Part shown: one piece after another, positions 16,821 to 24,783 of the stretch
How positions within the stretch are numbered: position 1 is the stretch's first letter
Layout: each line of letters begins with the position of its first letter
Origin: Chitinophaga vietnamensis
Lineage (GTDB): Bacteria; Bacteroidota; Bacteroidia; Chitinophagales; Chitinophagaceae
Length of the DNA stretch: 64,000 nucleotides
Direction of reading: 5' to 3'
Assembly (NCBI RefSeq): GCF_902167635.1
Contig: NZ_CABHMS010000010.1
Location: 124,001 to 188,000, forward strand
Notes under the pieces: generated by a model
What the model saw: the letters and a program-made list of their open reading frames with translations, nothing else
Told to the model about the DNA's origin: nothing
Databases searched by the model: none
Made by a program: the position numbers and the translations under genes

Positions 16821-16859
16821 AAAAACATACCAATTGGTATGTTTTTTTATCTACCTTTG
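16821..16859 (+). promoter_or_regulatory. Perfect TetR-type operator plus TAnnTTTG promoter
   Basis: A 26-base perfect palindrome with core ACATACCAATTGGTATGT spans 16821-16846. The -7 element TACCTTTG follows at 16852-16859, placing the operator in the promoter spacer. Transcription would begin near 16866, just before the membrane-protein ATG at 16882. Confidence 0.8.
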
Positions 16860-16881
16860 TCTGGAAATAATTCAGCCGGAT

Positions 16882-17346
16882 ATGTATGCCGTTCTTTTGT
16901 TCCTGCATTCTGTATGCCGATGGCTGGTGTTGATCAGCCTGATCTATGCCATCATCAGGGCTTTCCGCGGATACAGCCAGCGGCGCCCGTTCACCAAAAC
17001 AGATGCCACTGCCCGGCAGATGGCCGTGAACTTTGCACAGCTGCAATTTACGATCGGCATGGTGCTGTACTTTGTAAGCCCCGTAAGCCGTTACTTTCTC
17101 ATGCACTTTAAAGCGGCTATAACGGACACGGGTACACTCTTTTTCGGATGCATACATGCCTTGCTGATGATTGCCGCCGTAGGCGTGATCAGTACCGGCG
17201 CAGGTGTGAGTCAGCGCAGCACAGATGATCATACCCGTTTCAGTAAAATGCTGCTATGGTATGCGATCGCTTTGCTGATCATCCTGATTGCAGTGCCATG
17301 GCCGTTTTCGCCGTTTGCGCACCGGCCTTATCTCAGAACATTCTAA
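16882..17346 (+). CDS. Four-helix membrane protein, TetR-controlled
   Basis: A 154-residue protein with four predicted membrane helices (LLFLHSVCRWLVLISLIYAI first). A loop reads GYSQRRPFTKTDATARQMA, and His residues lie in helix regions (LHSVCR, FFGCIHALLM). The outline is like small cytochrome-b-like or DUF-type membrane proteins, but no family is certain. The ATG at 16882 lies behind the promoter at 16852; the frame from 16834 would start inside the operator. It is co-transcribed with the DUF3817 gene 2 bases downstream. Confidence 0.75.
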   Translation: MYAVLLFLHSVCRWLVLISLIYAIIRAFRGYSQRRPFTKTDATARQMAVNFAQLQFTIGMVLYFVSPVSRYFLMHFKAAITDTGTLFFGCIHALLMIAAVGVISTGAGVSQRSTDDHTRFSKMLLWYAIALLIILIAVPWPFSPFAHRPYLRTF

Positions 17347-17348
17347 CG

Positions 17349-17657
17349 ATGAAACAGTTCTTCAATACTAACATCGGGCGCCTGCGGTTGCTGGCGCTCC
17401 TGGAAGGTATTTCCCTGCTGGCGCTGGTATTTATAGCCGTGCCGATGAAATACCTGGCCCATGATCCTGCGGTGACACGCCTGCTGGGGCCCGTTCACGG
17501 CGCTTTGTTCCTCCTGTTTGTGATCAACACTTTCAGCGTAAGCGTGGCGCAGCGCTGGAAAGCAGCTACCACCGGCAAGGTGCTGCTGGCCTGCATCATA
17601 CCATTTGGTACGTTTTATATCGACCATCACATTTTGAGCAAGCTGACTTCCAAATAA
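17349..17657 (+). CDS. DUF3817-family small membrane protein
   Basis: A 102-residue protein with three hydrophobic helices and the DUF3817 pattern: GRLRLLALLEGISLLALVF, then VPMKYLAHDPAVTRLLGPVHG and FGTFYIDHHIL. The function of the family is unknown. It starts 2 bases after the preceding membrane-protein gene and would share its TetR-controlled promoter. The ATG at 17349 is preferred to 17256, which overlaps the upstream gene in another frame. Confidence 0.85.
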   Translation: MKQFFNTNIGRLRLLALLEGISLLALVFIAVPMKYLAHDPAVTRLLGPVHGALFLLFVINTFSVSVAQRWKAATTGKVLLACIIPFGTFYIDHHILSKLTSK

Positions 17658-17682
17658 GAGAAAGAACGATTATCTTTCTCAT

Positions 17683-18492
17683 ATGAAGAAGACAACAGAT
17701 GCCTATCAACGCGCGGCCATGCCTTCCGGCGCCGTGGCCGTACTGGAAACGCGCACACTGGAAAATTCCAATGCCAACCTGCTGGCCGTATTGCAACCCG
17801 GCCAATCCGTGCTGGACGTGGGCTGCGGCTCCGGCGCCATCACACGCGGCATTGTGCCTTATGTGGGCGCACAGGGCTTTGTAATGGGAATCGACAGAAG
17901 CGCCGAGTTGATCCAACTGGCACAGGAACTATCCGGCCCGGCAACTAACCTGTCTTTTGCTGTGGCCGATGTGCTGGACTTCCAGCCCGGCCGCACTTTT
18001 GATGTGATCACCATCGCGCGCACCCTGCAATGGATCGAAGCACCGGAACAGGTGCTACAGCGGCTGATCACCCTGCTCCGGCCCGGGGGCGTCATCTGCG
18101 TGCTGGATTATAATCATCTCCTGCTGGAATGGCAACCGCAGGCGCCCGCCGCTATGCAACACTTTTACGACGCCTTCCTGAAATGGCGCGCAGATGCGCA
18201 TATGGACAATGCCATCGGGGATCATGTAGCGGACCTGTTCCATCGCTTACATGCCAGCACCGTAACCGTGACGCCTCAACACGAATATGTTGAAAAGGGC
18301 ATGCCCGGATTTGAAACGCATATCGGTATCTGGCAGAAAGTGGCGGAAACAAGAGGGGTGCAATTGGTGCAGGATGGATATATCACAGAAGAGGAGCGGC
18401 AGGCGGCCATCGCGGCATATGCCCAATGGATCAGGGATACGGCGCAAAGCATGCGGCTACATGTTGTAGCAACACATGCTACATTCGGATAA
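17683..18492 (+). CDS. Class I SAM-dependent methyltransferase
   Basis: A 269-residue Rossmann-fold methyltransferase with the SAM-binding motif I VLDVGCGSGAITRG near residue 45 and the acidic motif II GIDRSAE. FDVITIARTLQW follows, then LLRPGGVICVLDYN. The C-terminal half probably forms the substrate cap. The family is closest to small-molecule methyltransferases of the UbiE/Methyltransf_11/25 kind. It lies 25 bases behind the DUF3817 gene and may be part of that TetR-controlled unit. Confidence 0.9.
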   Translation: MKKTTDAYQRAAMPSGAVAVLETRTLENSNANLLAVLQPGQSVLDVGCGSGAITRGIVPYVGAQGFVMGIDRSAELIQLAQELSGPATNLSFAVADVLDFQPGRTFDVITIARTLQWIEAPEQVLQRLITLLRPGGVICVLDYNHLLLEWQPQAPAAMQHFYDAFLKWRADAHMDNAIGDHVADLFHRLHASTVTVTPQHEYVEKGMPGFETHIGIWQKVAETRGVQLVQDGYITEEERQAAIAAYAQWIRDTAQSMRLHVVATHATFG

Positions 18493-18532
18493 AATCACCG
18501 CCGGTACTACATACCCGCGGTGATCATCTCCC

Positions 18533-19339
18533 TTAATTCATATTAAAATGATTGCGGACCATATTTTCGTAGGTCCGTGCAGGTAGTATTTTCTTCAGCA
18601 GTACGGATAATTTCTCCAATGGCTTGCCAATGCGGTAGCAGCGCTTCAGCACCGGCGACAGTATGATCTTCTCAATGGCAGGCCCGAACCTGGAAGTGGG
18701 CAGGCCTTTGCTCACGCTGTTATTGACCACCGTCATACATTTCTCCCAGCTATCCTGGTAGGGCGAACCTGCCGGCAGCGTTGCCAGTACGCGGTTGGCA
18801 TTGATATCGGTGACGATGCCGCCTGGCTGCACATAGCAGGCTTGTACGCCAAAGGGCACCAGCTCTGTCCGCAATGCTTCGGTAAGGCGGTCCAGCGCCG
18901 CTTTGCTGGCGCTATAGCCGGCACGATAGGGCAGTCCGTTCTCCGAGGCGATGGAGCTGATGTTGATGATCTTGCCGGAACGCTGCTGCCGCATCTGTGG
19001 CAGCACGGCCTGCACCAGGCGCAGCACGCCCAGCACATTGGTATCGAGCACACGCGCGAGATCGGCTACAGACAAGTATTCCACCGGACCGGCAAATCCC
19101 AGTCCTGCATTGTTGATCAGCACATCGATGCGGCCCTGCTCGCGGATAATAGTATCCACCGCCTGCCGGATGCTGGCTTCATCACTAACATCCATCTTTA
19201 AAGCATGGAAGTTATGACCTTCCCGTTGTATATTCCTGGAAACGCCATATACCGTGAAACCCTTGCCAGACAAGTAAGTGGCGAGGGCGTTCCCCAGTCC
19301 GGCAGAAGCGCCGGTGATAAGAATGACTTTATTAGGCAT
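18533..19339 (-). CDS. Short-chain dehydrogenase/reductase (SDR), second copy type
   Basis: A 268-residue SDR with TGASAGLG at residues 8-15, NNAGLGFAGPVE, the catalytic Ser in ISSIASENG and Tyr/Lys in YRAGYSASKAALDRL. The C-terminal basic segment (LKKILPARTYENMVRNHF) resembles SDRs that act on lipids or ketones. It is not closely similar to the SDR at 5527. A half-copy of the GGATTTATTGATTT repeat lies immediately upstream of its start. Confidence 0.92.
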   Translation of the reverse strand: MPNKVILITGASAGLGNALATYLSGKGFTVYGVSRNIQREGHNFHALKMDVSDEASIRQAVDTIIREQGRIDVLINNAGLGFAGPVEYLSVADLARVLDTNVLGVLRLVQAVLPQMRQQRSGKIINISSIASENGLPYRAGYSASKAALDRLTEALRTELVPFGVQACYVQPGGIVTDINANRVLATLPAGSPYQDSWEKCMTVVNNSVSKGLPTSRFGPAIEKIILSPVLKRCYRIGKPLEKLSVLLKKILPARTYENMVRNHFNMN

Positions 19340-19343
19340 GTGA

Positions 19344-19385
19344 TGGATTTTCGGATTTATTGATTTCTGGATTTATTGATTTTTG
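19344..19385. repeat. Single arm of the GGATTTATTGATTT repeat
   Basis: Two direct copies of the unit (ending TTTATTGATTT) lie just upstream of the SDR start, without the complementary arm seen at 3389 and 36911. It looks like a decayed or half element. Confidence 0.7.
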
Positions 19386-19425
19386 CGATTCACCGCCGGA
19401 AGGGCGGATGGGCGCGGAGATGCAA

Positions 19426-20805
19426 TTATAGTAATGTTCCTTTAAGAATAATAGCGGCGATGGTAAAGTAGATGATGAGCCCCGTAACATCCACCAGCGT
19501 CGCCACAAATGGCGCAGAAGAGGTGGCGGGGTCAAATCCGAGACGCTTCAGCACAATGGGCAGCATGGAGCCGGAAAGCGTGCCCCAGAGCACAATGCCG
19601 ATGAGCGCTACACCTACGGTGGTAGCTACCAGCAGCCAGTGCGTGCCATAGATGCCGGGGAAGAGGCTGGCCCACAAACTGATGCGCACAAAGCCCAGCG
19701 TGCCGAGTATCACGCCCAGTATAACGCCGGAAATCACTTCTTTCTGTACCACCTTCCACCAGTCGCGGATACCGATTTCATTCAGCGCCAGCGCCCTGAT
19801 CACGAGGGTGGCGGCCTGCGAGCCGGAGTTGCCGCCGCTGGAAATGATCAGGGGTACAAAAAGATTAAGCACGATGGCCTTTTCCAGTTCGTACTGGAAA
19901 TGCGTCATGGCAGAAGCGGTCAGCATCTCGCTGAGGAAGAGGATCACGAGCCAGCCGGCGCGTTTGCGGATCAGTTCAAAAGAAACAGTGGTGAGGTAAG
20001 GGTAGTTGAGGGCTTCCAGACCACCGAATTTCTGTATATCTTCTGTATCTTCTTCTACCACCACATCCAGCACATCATCCACTGTTACTACGCCCAGCAG
20101 GTGGTTATGGGAATCTACTACCGGCAGGGTGGTTTTATCGTATTGTTTGAAGATGTCTACCGCAAAGGCCCGGTCGTCGTGGGCATTGAGGCAGATGAGG
20201 TCTTCGCGCATCAGTGATTTTACGGTTTGTTCCGGACTGGCCATCAGCAGGTCTTTGATCTTGATGGCGTCTTTGAGTTTTTTATCGGCGCCGACTACGA
20301 AGATCACATCTACGTTATCAACTTTATAGGCATAGCGGCGTATATGGTCCAGGGCTTTGCTCACGGGCCAGTATTCCCGTGTGCGCAGGTATTCAGTTGT
20401 CATCATGCGGCCTACGCTGTCCTGCGAGTAGCCCAGCAGGGTGTTGGCGATCTGGCGTTCTTTGTCGGTCAGCAGCTCCAGCAGCTGTTGTACAACGGGT
20501 GCGGGAAGTTCTTCGAACAGCGTGGTACGGTCATCGTCGGACATATCGTTGAGCACTTCTGCTACTTTCTCGTGTCCGAGCGACCGGAGCAGTTCTTTCT
20601 GGATCTTGATATCCAGGTATTCGAAGGTTTCATGCGCCAGCTCCCTTGGCAGGATGCGGAACAGCAGGGCACTGTCTTCCGGCTGAATGTCATCAAACAA
20701 TTCTGCAAGATCGCTGGGGTGGCTTTCTTTCAGGATATTTTTGATGGCGTACAGCTCTCTTTTCTCTATCAGTGCTAACAGTTCCTGTTTGATTTTAGCC
20801 TCCAT
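19426..20805 (-). CDS. mgtE: MgtE-family magnesium channel
   Basis: A 459-residue protein with full MgtE architecture. It has an N-terminal superhelical domain (SHPSDLAELFDDIQPEDSA and LPAPVVQQLLELL). Two CBS domains span about residues 135-260, with MMTTEYLRTREYWPVSKAL and LPVVDSHNHLLGVVTVDDVLD. Five C-terminal membrane helices include the pore segments LIISSGGNSGSQAATL and APFVATLVDVTGLIIYF. MgtE imports Mg2+ and is closed by Mg2+ binding to the cytoplasmic domains. A TAnnTTTG promoter lies 43 bases upstream of the ATG. Confidence 0.97.
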   Translation of the reverse strand: MEAKIKQELLALIEKRELYAIKNILKESHPSDLAELFDDIQPEDSALLFRILPRELAHETFEYLDIKIQKELLRSLGHEKVAEVLNDMSDDDRTTLFEELPAPVVQQLLELLTDKERQIANTLLGYSQDSVGRMMTTEYLRTREYWPVSKALDHIRRYAYKVDNVDVIFVVGADKKLKDAIKIKDLLMASPEQTVKSLMREDLICLNAHDDRAFAVDIFKQYDKTTLPVVDSHNHLLGVVTVDDVLDVVVEEDTEDIQKFGGLEALNYPYLTTVSFELIRKRAGWLVILFLSEMLTASAMTHFQYELEKAIVLNLFVPLIISSGGNSGSQAATLVIRALALNEIGIRDWWKVVQKEVISGVILGVILGTLGFVRISLWASLFPGIYGTHWLLVATTVGVALIGIVLWGTLSGSMLPIVLKRLGFDPATSSAPFVATLVDVTGLIIYFTIAAIILKGTLL

Positions 20806-20847
20806 TGTTGAGCCCTGTTATTGGTGTTGATATTAATTTCGAGCGTG

Positions 20848-20855
20848 CAAATGTA
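20848..20855 (-). promoter_or_regulatory. Predicted -7 element TACATTTG of mgtE
   Basis: Read on the minus strand, 20855-20848 is TACATTTG, fitting TAnnTTTG, and would give a leader of about 36 bases before the mgtE ATG (20805). The rest of 20856-21102, up to the divergent ATP-grasp gene, shows no coding frame or clear structure. Confidence 0.5.
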
Positions 20856-21102
20856 GGCTAATTTAGTAAGAAAGGATCAAGTTGGTATAGTGTTTGTTTT
20901 ATCGGGGCCGGGTAAGGCAGAAATGTTTGTTAAACACCTCTCTTGGTTGCTGCCGCCCGTTCTTCTCCCTCTCGAGGCCATTACTATCTATGTCAAGCCC
21001 CTTATAGTGTGTAGCATTATTTTATCATTATTTTTTCACCCTGGAGCGACCTGCCAACGAGGCTAATTCGTCGTGTCATCCTGTTAACCGAAAGACCAGA
21101 CA

Positions 21103-22119
21103 ATGAAAATTGCGATTCATCACACCCCCGGCTCATTCAGCGATCGCTGGATTGCTTATTGCGAATCTAACGGTATAGACTATACGAAAGTTAACTGTTA
21201 TCATACCGACATCATTTCACAGCTGGCGGATTGCGATGCCCTGATGTGGCATTGGCATCACGCTGATCCCAAGGCGGTATTGTTTGCGCGGCAGCTGATC
21301 TATTCACTGGAGGCGATGGGCAAGCGCGTATTTCCCGATGCCCGCACCTGCTGGCATTTCGACGACAAGGTAGGGCAGAAGTATTTGCTGGAAGCCCTGG
21401 GCGCGCCGCTCGTGCCCTCCTACGTATTCTATGATCCACAGGAGGCGCGCCAGTGGGCGGCCCGCACCACTTTCCCGAAAGTGTTCAAGCTGCGTGGCGG
21501 CGCCGGATCTTCCAATGTGATATTGGTGAAAAATGCGCGGCATGCTGGCCGTCTTATCAACAGGGCCTTTGGCCGCGGCTTTCCGGCTAACAGTCATGCC
21601 AACCGTATCCAGGACCTCTGGTGGCGCCTGCGGCGCGATAAAAGTCTGCAAGCCTTCAAAGACTTCTGCGGTGGCCTGGCGCGCACCATTGTGCCTTCCA
21701 GGTTTGAAAAAATGCGTGGCCGCGAAAGAGGCTATGTTTATTTCCAGGATTTCCTTCCCGGCAACACTTATGATACCCGCGTCAATGTAGTGGATGGCAA
21801 AGCCAGCGCCATCAGGCGTTACAACCGGGAGGGCGATTTCCGCGCATCGGGGAGCGGTCTCTTTGGCTACGATAAAGCCCTCTGCGATGAACGTTGTTTG
21901 CAGATCGCTTTCCGCCTTGCAGAGAAAATGAAAACCCAAAGCCTCGCCCTCGATTTTATCTTCAACGAAAAAAAAGAACCGCTGATCGTGGAAATGAGTT
22001 ATGGCTTCACCAAAGTGCTCGATAACTGCCCCGGCTACTGGGACCGGCAGCTGCAATGGCATGCCAGCCCGTATATTCCCCAGTACTTCATGGTAGAAGC
22101 ATTGGTGGCCGCCGGCTAG
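21103..22119 (+). CDS. ATP-grasp domain protein (RimK-like ligase, substrate unknown)
   Basis: A 338-residue protein that looks like an ATP-grasp carboxylate-amine/thiol ligase. The N-terminal pre-ATP domain reads MKIAIHHTPGSFSDRW. ATP-binding parts include DKVGQKYLLEALGAPLVPSY, the Lys and glycine-rich loop VFKLRGGAGSSNVILVK, and a Mg2+-binding acidic end (SLALDFIFNEKKEPLIVEMS). An insertion of about 50 basic residues (RIQDLWWRLRRDKSLQAF region) sits within the ATP-grasp fold. It stands alone, so partners and product are unknown; peptide tag addition and cell-surface polymer synthesis are both possible. Confidence 0.8.
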   Translation: MKIAIHHTPGSFSDRWIAYCESNGIDYTKVNCYHTDIISQLADCDALMWHWHHADPKAVLFARQLIYSLEAMGKRVFPDARTCWHFDDKVGQKYLLEALGAPLVPSYVFYDPQEARQWAARTTFPKVFKLRGGAGSSNVILVKNARHAGRLINRAFGRGFPANSHANRIQDLWWRLRRDKSLQAFKDFCGGLARTIVPSRFEKMRGRERGYVYFQDFLPGNTYDTRVNVVDGKASAIRRYNREGDFRASGSGLFGYDKALCDERCLQIAFRLAEKMKTQSLALDFIFNEKKEPLIVEMSYGFTKVLDNCPGYWDRQLQWHASPYIPQYFMVEALVAAG

Positions 22120-22154
22120 TGCAGGATATGCAGGGAGTTTTATATCTTAGCCCC

Positions 22155-22262
22155 TACCAATATATCGTCCCTACGGGACGGGAGATTGATAATACATCGC
22201 CCCGTAGGGCGGCATATTGGTAGCAATGCCGGTGATGAAAACCTTCCGCCCCGTAGGGGCGG
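22155..22262. repeat. REP-like palindromes of the TACCAATAT / CCCCGTAGGGGCGG family
   Basis: Three hairpin-forming units (GTCCCTACGGGAC, GCCCCGTAGGGC and CCGCCCCGTAGGGGCGG) lie here. The stretch is bordered by CTACCAATAT and ATATTGGTAG, the same borders as in the array at 46369-46982. It fills the space between the ATP-grasp and antiporter genes. Confidence 0.8.
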
Positions 22263-22315
22263 AACCGTTATTAACGGCAACGCATACACGTATTAAACCA
22301 TTCAACCAGCTCCTG

Positions 22316-23929
22316 ATGCATGAGACTTTGTTATTAGTACTATCCCTGATCACCGGCGTAGCCTTCCTGGTGATACTGGCGCAGCGCCTGCGTATCTCCA
22401 CACCTATTTTCCTGGTGCTGGGCGGACTGGCCGCCAGTTTTGTGCCGGGCGTACCGTCTATACGTATCAATCCTGATCTTGTGTTCCTGATACTGTTACC
22501 GCCTATTCTTTTTGAGGCGGCCTGGTTTACTTCCTGGAAAGAGTTCTGGCGCTGGCGCAGAATTATATTGATGCTGGCTTTCGGCTTTGTGCTGATCACG
22601 TCTTCGGCGGTGGCGCTGGTATCGCACTGGATGATACCGGGGATTACTTTGTCGCTGGGCTTTTTGCTGGGTGCGATCATTTCGCCGCCGGATGCGGTGG
22701 CCGCTACTTCTGTGCTGAAAGGCGTGCGCATTCCCAAGCGGATAATATCTGTGCTGGAAGGCGAGAGCCTTGTGAATGACGCGGCCAGTTTGATCATCTT
22801 CCGTTTTGCATTGGCTGCGGTGCTGGATAACAGCTTTGCATGGCAGCAGGCCACCCTGAGCTTTTTTTATGTAAGCATAGCGGGTATCGCTGTGGGATTG
22901 CTTTTCGGGCTATTGTTCTTTGCGATATTCAGGTGGGTGCCGATGTCGTCGAATATCTCCATTGTATTATCTTTTGTTGCGCCTTATCTCATGTACCTGA
23001 GCGCGGAGCAGATACACAGTTCCGGTGTGATGGCCGTAGTGGCGGGTGGCATGTTCCTGTCTTACCACAATCATAAATTCTTCTCCAATACGGCCCGCTT
23101 GCATGGCACGGCGGTATGGTCTGCCGTTATCTTTGTCCTCAACGGACTGGTGTTCCTCATGATCGGACTGGAATTACCGGTGGTGATGGAGGGGTTGAAA
23201 GAATACTCCGTAACGCAGGCTTTGGGTTATGCGCTGGTGATCACGGCGGTGGTGATACTGGTGCGGTTGCTGAGCAGTATGGCCACGACGGCCTTCACCT
23301 GGGTGGCGGGGCATTTCATTTATGTAGAAGACAGGCGGCCTGGTTTCCGCACGTCGTTGATCGCAAGCTGGGCGGGCATGAGAGGGGTGGTGTCGCTGGC
23401 TTCTGCATTGGCGATCCCGCTGCTCACCAAATCGGGGGAAGCCTTTCCGCATCGCAACCTTATTCTGTTCATCACTTTTGTAGTGATATTGATTACGCTG
23501 GTGGTACAGGGGTTTTCGCTGCCGGCTTTGGTGAAGTGGCTGAACGTAGAAGACCCTGATCACCGCAAGTCGCCGTCCTTACAGCGGATTGAGCTGCATG
23601 TGGACCTGTTGTCGCAGGCCGTTGCAGCATTGGAACAAAAATATCCCGATGAGCTGGAACATAATCCCATCCTGCGTAACAAGCTACTGCACCTGAAAAA
23701 TGAAATAGAACAATTACAGGGCGACGAGCCCCTTACCAATCTCTCCAGTGGACCGGCGGCGGCATATTTACGTATTGCAAAAGAGATGATCCATTTACAA
23801 CGGGAACGGCTAAACGTACTTCGCAAAGATATCAACTACGATGATGAAGTGATACGCCAGCACGAGGTGCGCATCGATATGGACGAAGAGCGCCTGCAGG
23901 ACATACTCGGCGCAAGTGAGGAGCATTGA
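22316..23929 (+). CDS. CPA1-family Na+/H+ antiporter (second paralogue)
   Basis: A 537-residue antiporter homologous over its whole length to the one at 6358-7971. It shares MHETLLLVLSL at the start, FLILLPPILFEAAWFTSW, IISPPDAVAATSVLKG, the ion-site VLEGESLVNDAASL and ASWAGMRGVVSLASAL. About 12 membrane helices are followed by a charged cytoplasmic tail of about 100 residues. The ATG at 22316 was chosen by comparison with the paralogue; the frame to 22217 runs into the REP-like repeats. It ends 2 bases before the convergent decarboxylase gene. Confidence 0.94.
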   Translation: MHETLLLVLSLITGVAFLVILAQRLRISTPIFLVLGGLAASFVPGVPSIRINPDLVFLILLPPILFEAAWFTSWKEFWRWRRIILMLAFGFVLITSSAVALVSHWMIPGITLSLGFLLGAIISPPDAVAATSVLKGVRIPKRIISVLEGESLVNDAASLIIFRFALAAVLDNSFAWQQATLSFFYVSIAGIAVGLLFGLLFFAIFRWVPMSSNISIVLSFVAPYLMYLSAEQIHSSGVMAVVAGGMFLSYHNHKFFSNTARLHGTAVWSAVIFVLNGLVFLMIGLELPVVMEGLKEYSVTQALGYALVITAVVILVRLLSSMATTAFTWVAGHFIYVEDRRPGFRTSLIASWAGMRGVVSLASALAIPLLTKSGEAFPHRNLILFITFVVILITLVVQGFSLPALVKWLNVEDPDHRKSPSLQRIELHVDLLSQAVAALEQKYPDELEHNPILRNKLLHLKNEIEQLQGDEPLTNLSSGPAAAYLRIAKEMIHLQRERLNVLRKDINYDDEVIRQHEVRIDMDEERLQDILGASEEH

Positions 23930-23931
23930 GA

Positions 23932-24717
23932 TCACTTGCCATTTTCCACGCTCTTCAGTTCTGCTTTCCGGTCTTTCCCGAAATTGAATTCGCGGAAACC
24001 CTTGCTGTCAGGGAGTGTCATGGCAAAGTGCGGCAGTTCTGCGATCTCGATCGTCACATCTTTTACGCCCAGGTCAATGATATGTCCGCCATTATTTTTA
24101 TCAGCAGAAAGAAAATGAAAATGATAACCATGGATGCTGAGTGATTCCAGGTAGAGAGGCAGGCGATATCCTACGAGGTCGCCATTGATGTGCTGATAGT
24201 GGAAGAAATGTTGCAGTGGCAATAACTCCGCCAGTGGCCTGTAGGGCAGGGGCGGCGGCGGAAAAGCCCTGGTGGTGGCGCTGTCGAAGGAGCCATATAT
24301 ATGAATGGCATAGATAGCGTTGGGATTGGAGAGGAGACTGTCGAGATAATGATAGAATGTTTGTTTATCCATCGCATGCGGCAGCCGGAAAATTTTTTGT
24401 GCATGAAAGAAAGTGACGAGGGCCAGTGAAGTGCTGGCGTCGTCTGTCATCACAGAAGTATGTCCGTCAGCGCGCGTCTGGTATATTTTTCCTTTGAGCA
24501 TCAGCATTTCCCCATCGAGTTTATCGGGTGCGCCGAGCCCGAAATCCCCATGTTTTTTCAGTTCGCGGTTAGGGTACCATCCGTCGTAAAGGCCGCCGAT
24601 AAAGCCGCTGGCCACGCCGGTCTGGAAGAAGGTGCCACCTTTATTTTTTTGTTGGGCAGATGATAAAAGCGGAGATAGCGCGATGACGATCAGTATATAA
24701 AACAGGGATTTCTTCAT
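23932..24717 (-). CDS. budA: Exported alpha-acetolactate decarboxylase
   Basis: A 261-residue enzyme converting (S)-2-acetolactate to acetoin and CO2. Family motifs are HGDFGLGAPDKLDGEMLMLKG in the N-terminal half and GYRLPLYLESLSIHGYHFHF, then LSADKNNGGHIIDLG, with the zinc-binding His residues. A Sec signal peptide is present (MKKSLFYILIVIALSPLLSSAQQ), so the enzyme acts in the periplasm or outside. This contrasts with the usual cytoplasmic form, but exported forms are known in some bacteria. No acetolactate synthase gene is nearby. Confidence 0.92.
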   Translation of the reverse strand: MKKSLFYILIVIALSPLLSSAQQKNKGGTFFQTGVASGFIGGLYDGWYPNRELKKHGDFGLGAPDKLDGEMLMLKGKIYQTRADGHTSVMTDDASTSLALVTFFHAQKIFRLPHAMDKQTFYHYLDSLLSNPNAIYAIHIYGSFDSATTRAFPPPPLPYRPLAELLPLQHFFHYQHINGDLVGYRLPLYLESLSIHGYHFHFLSADKNNGGHIIDLGVKDVTIEIAELPHFAMTLPDSKGFREFNFGKDRKAELKSVENGK

Positions 24718-24783
24718 AACTTAAAGTTAATACAATGATATCCTAAAAAGGGGTAATTTTTAGTTTAAATTTAAATCACTTCT

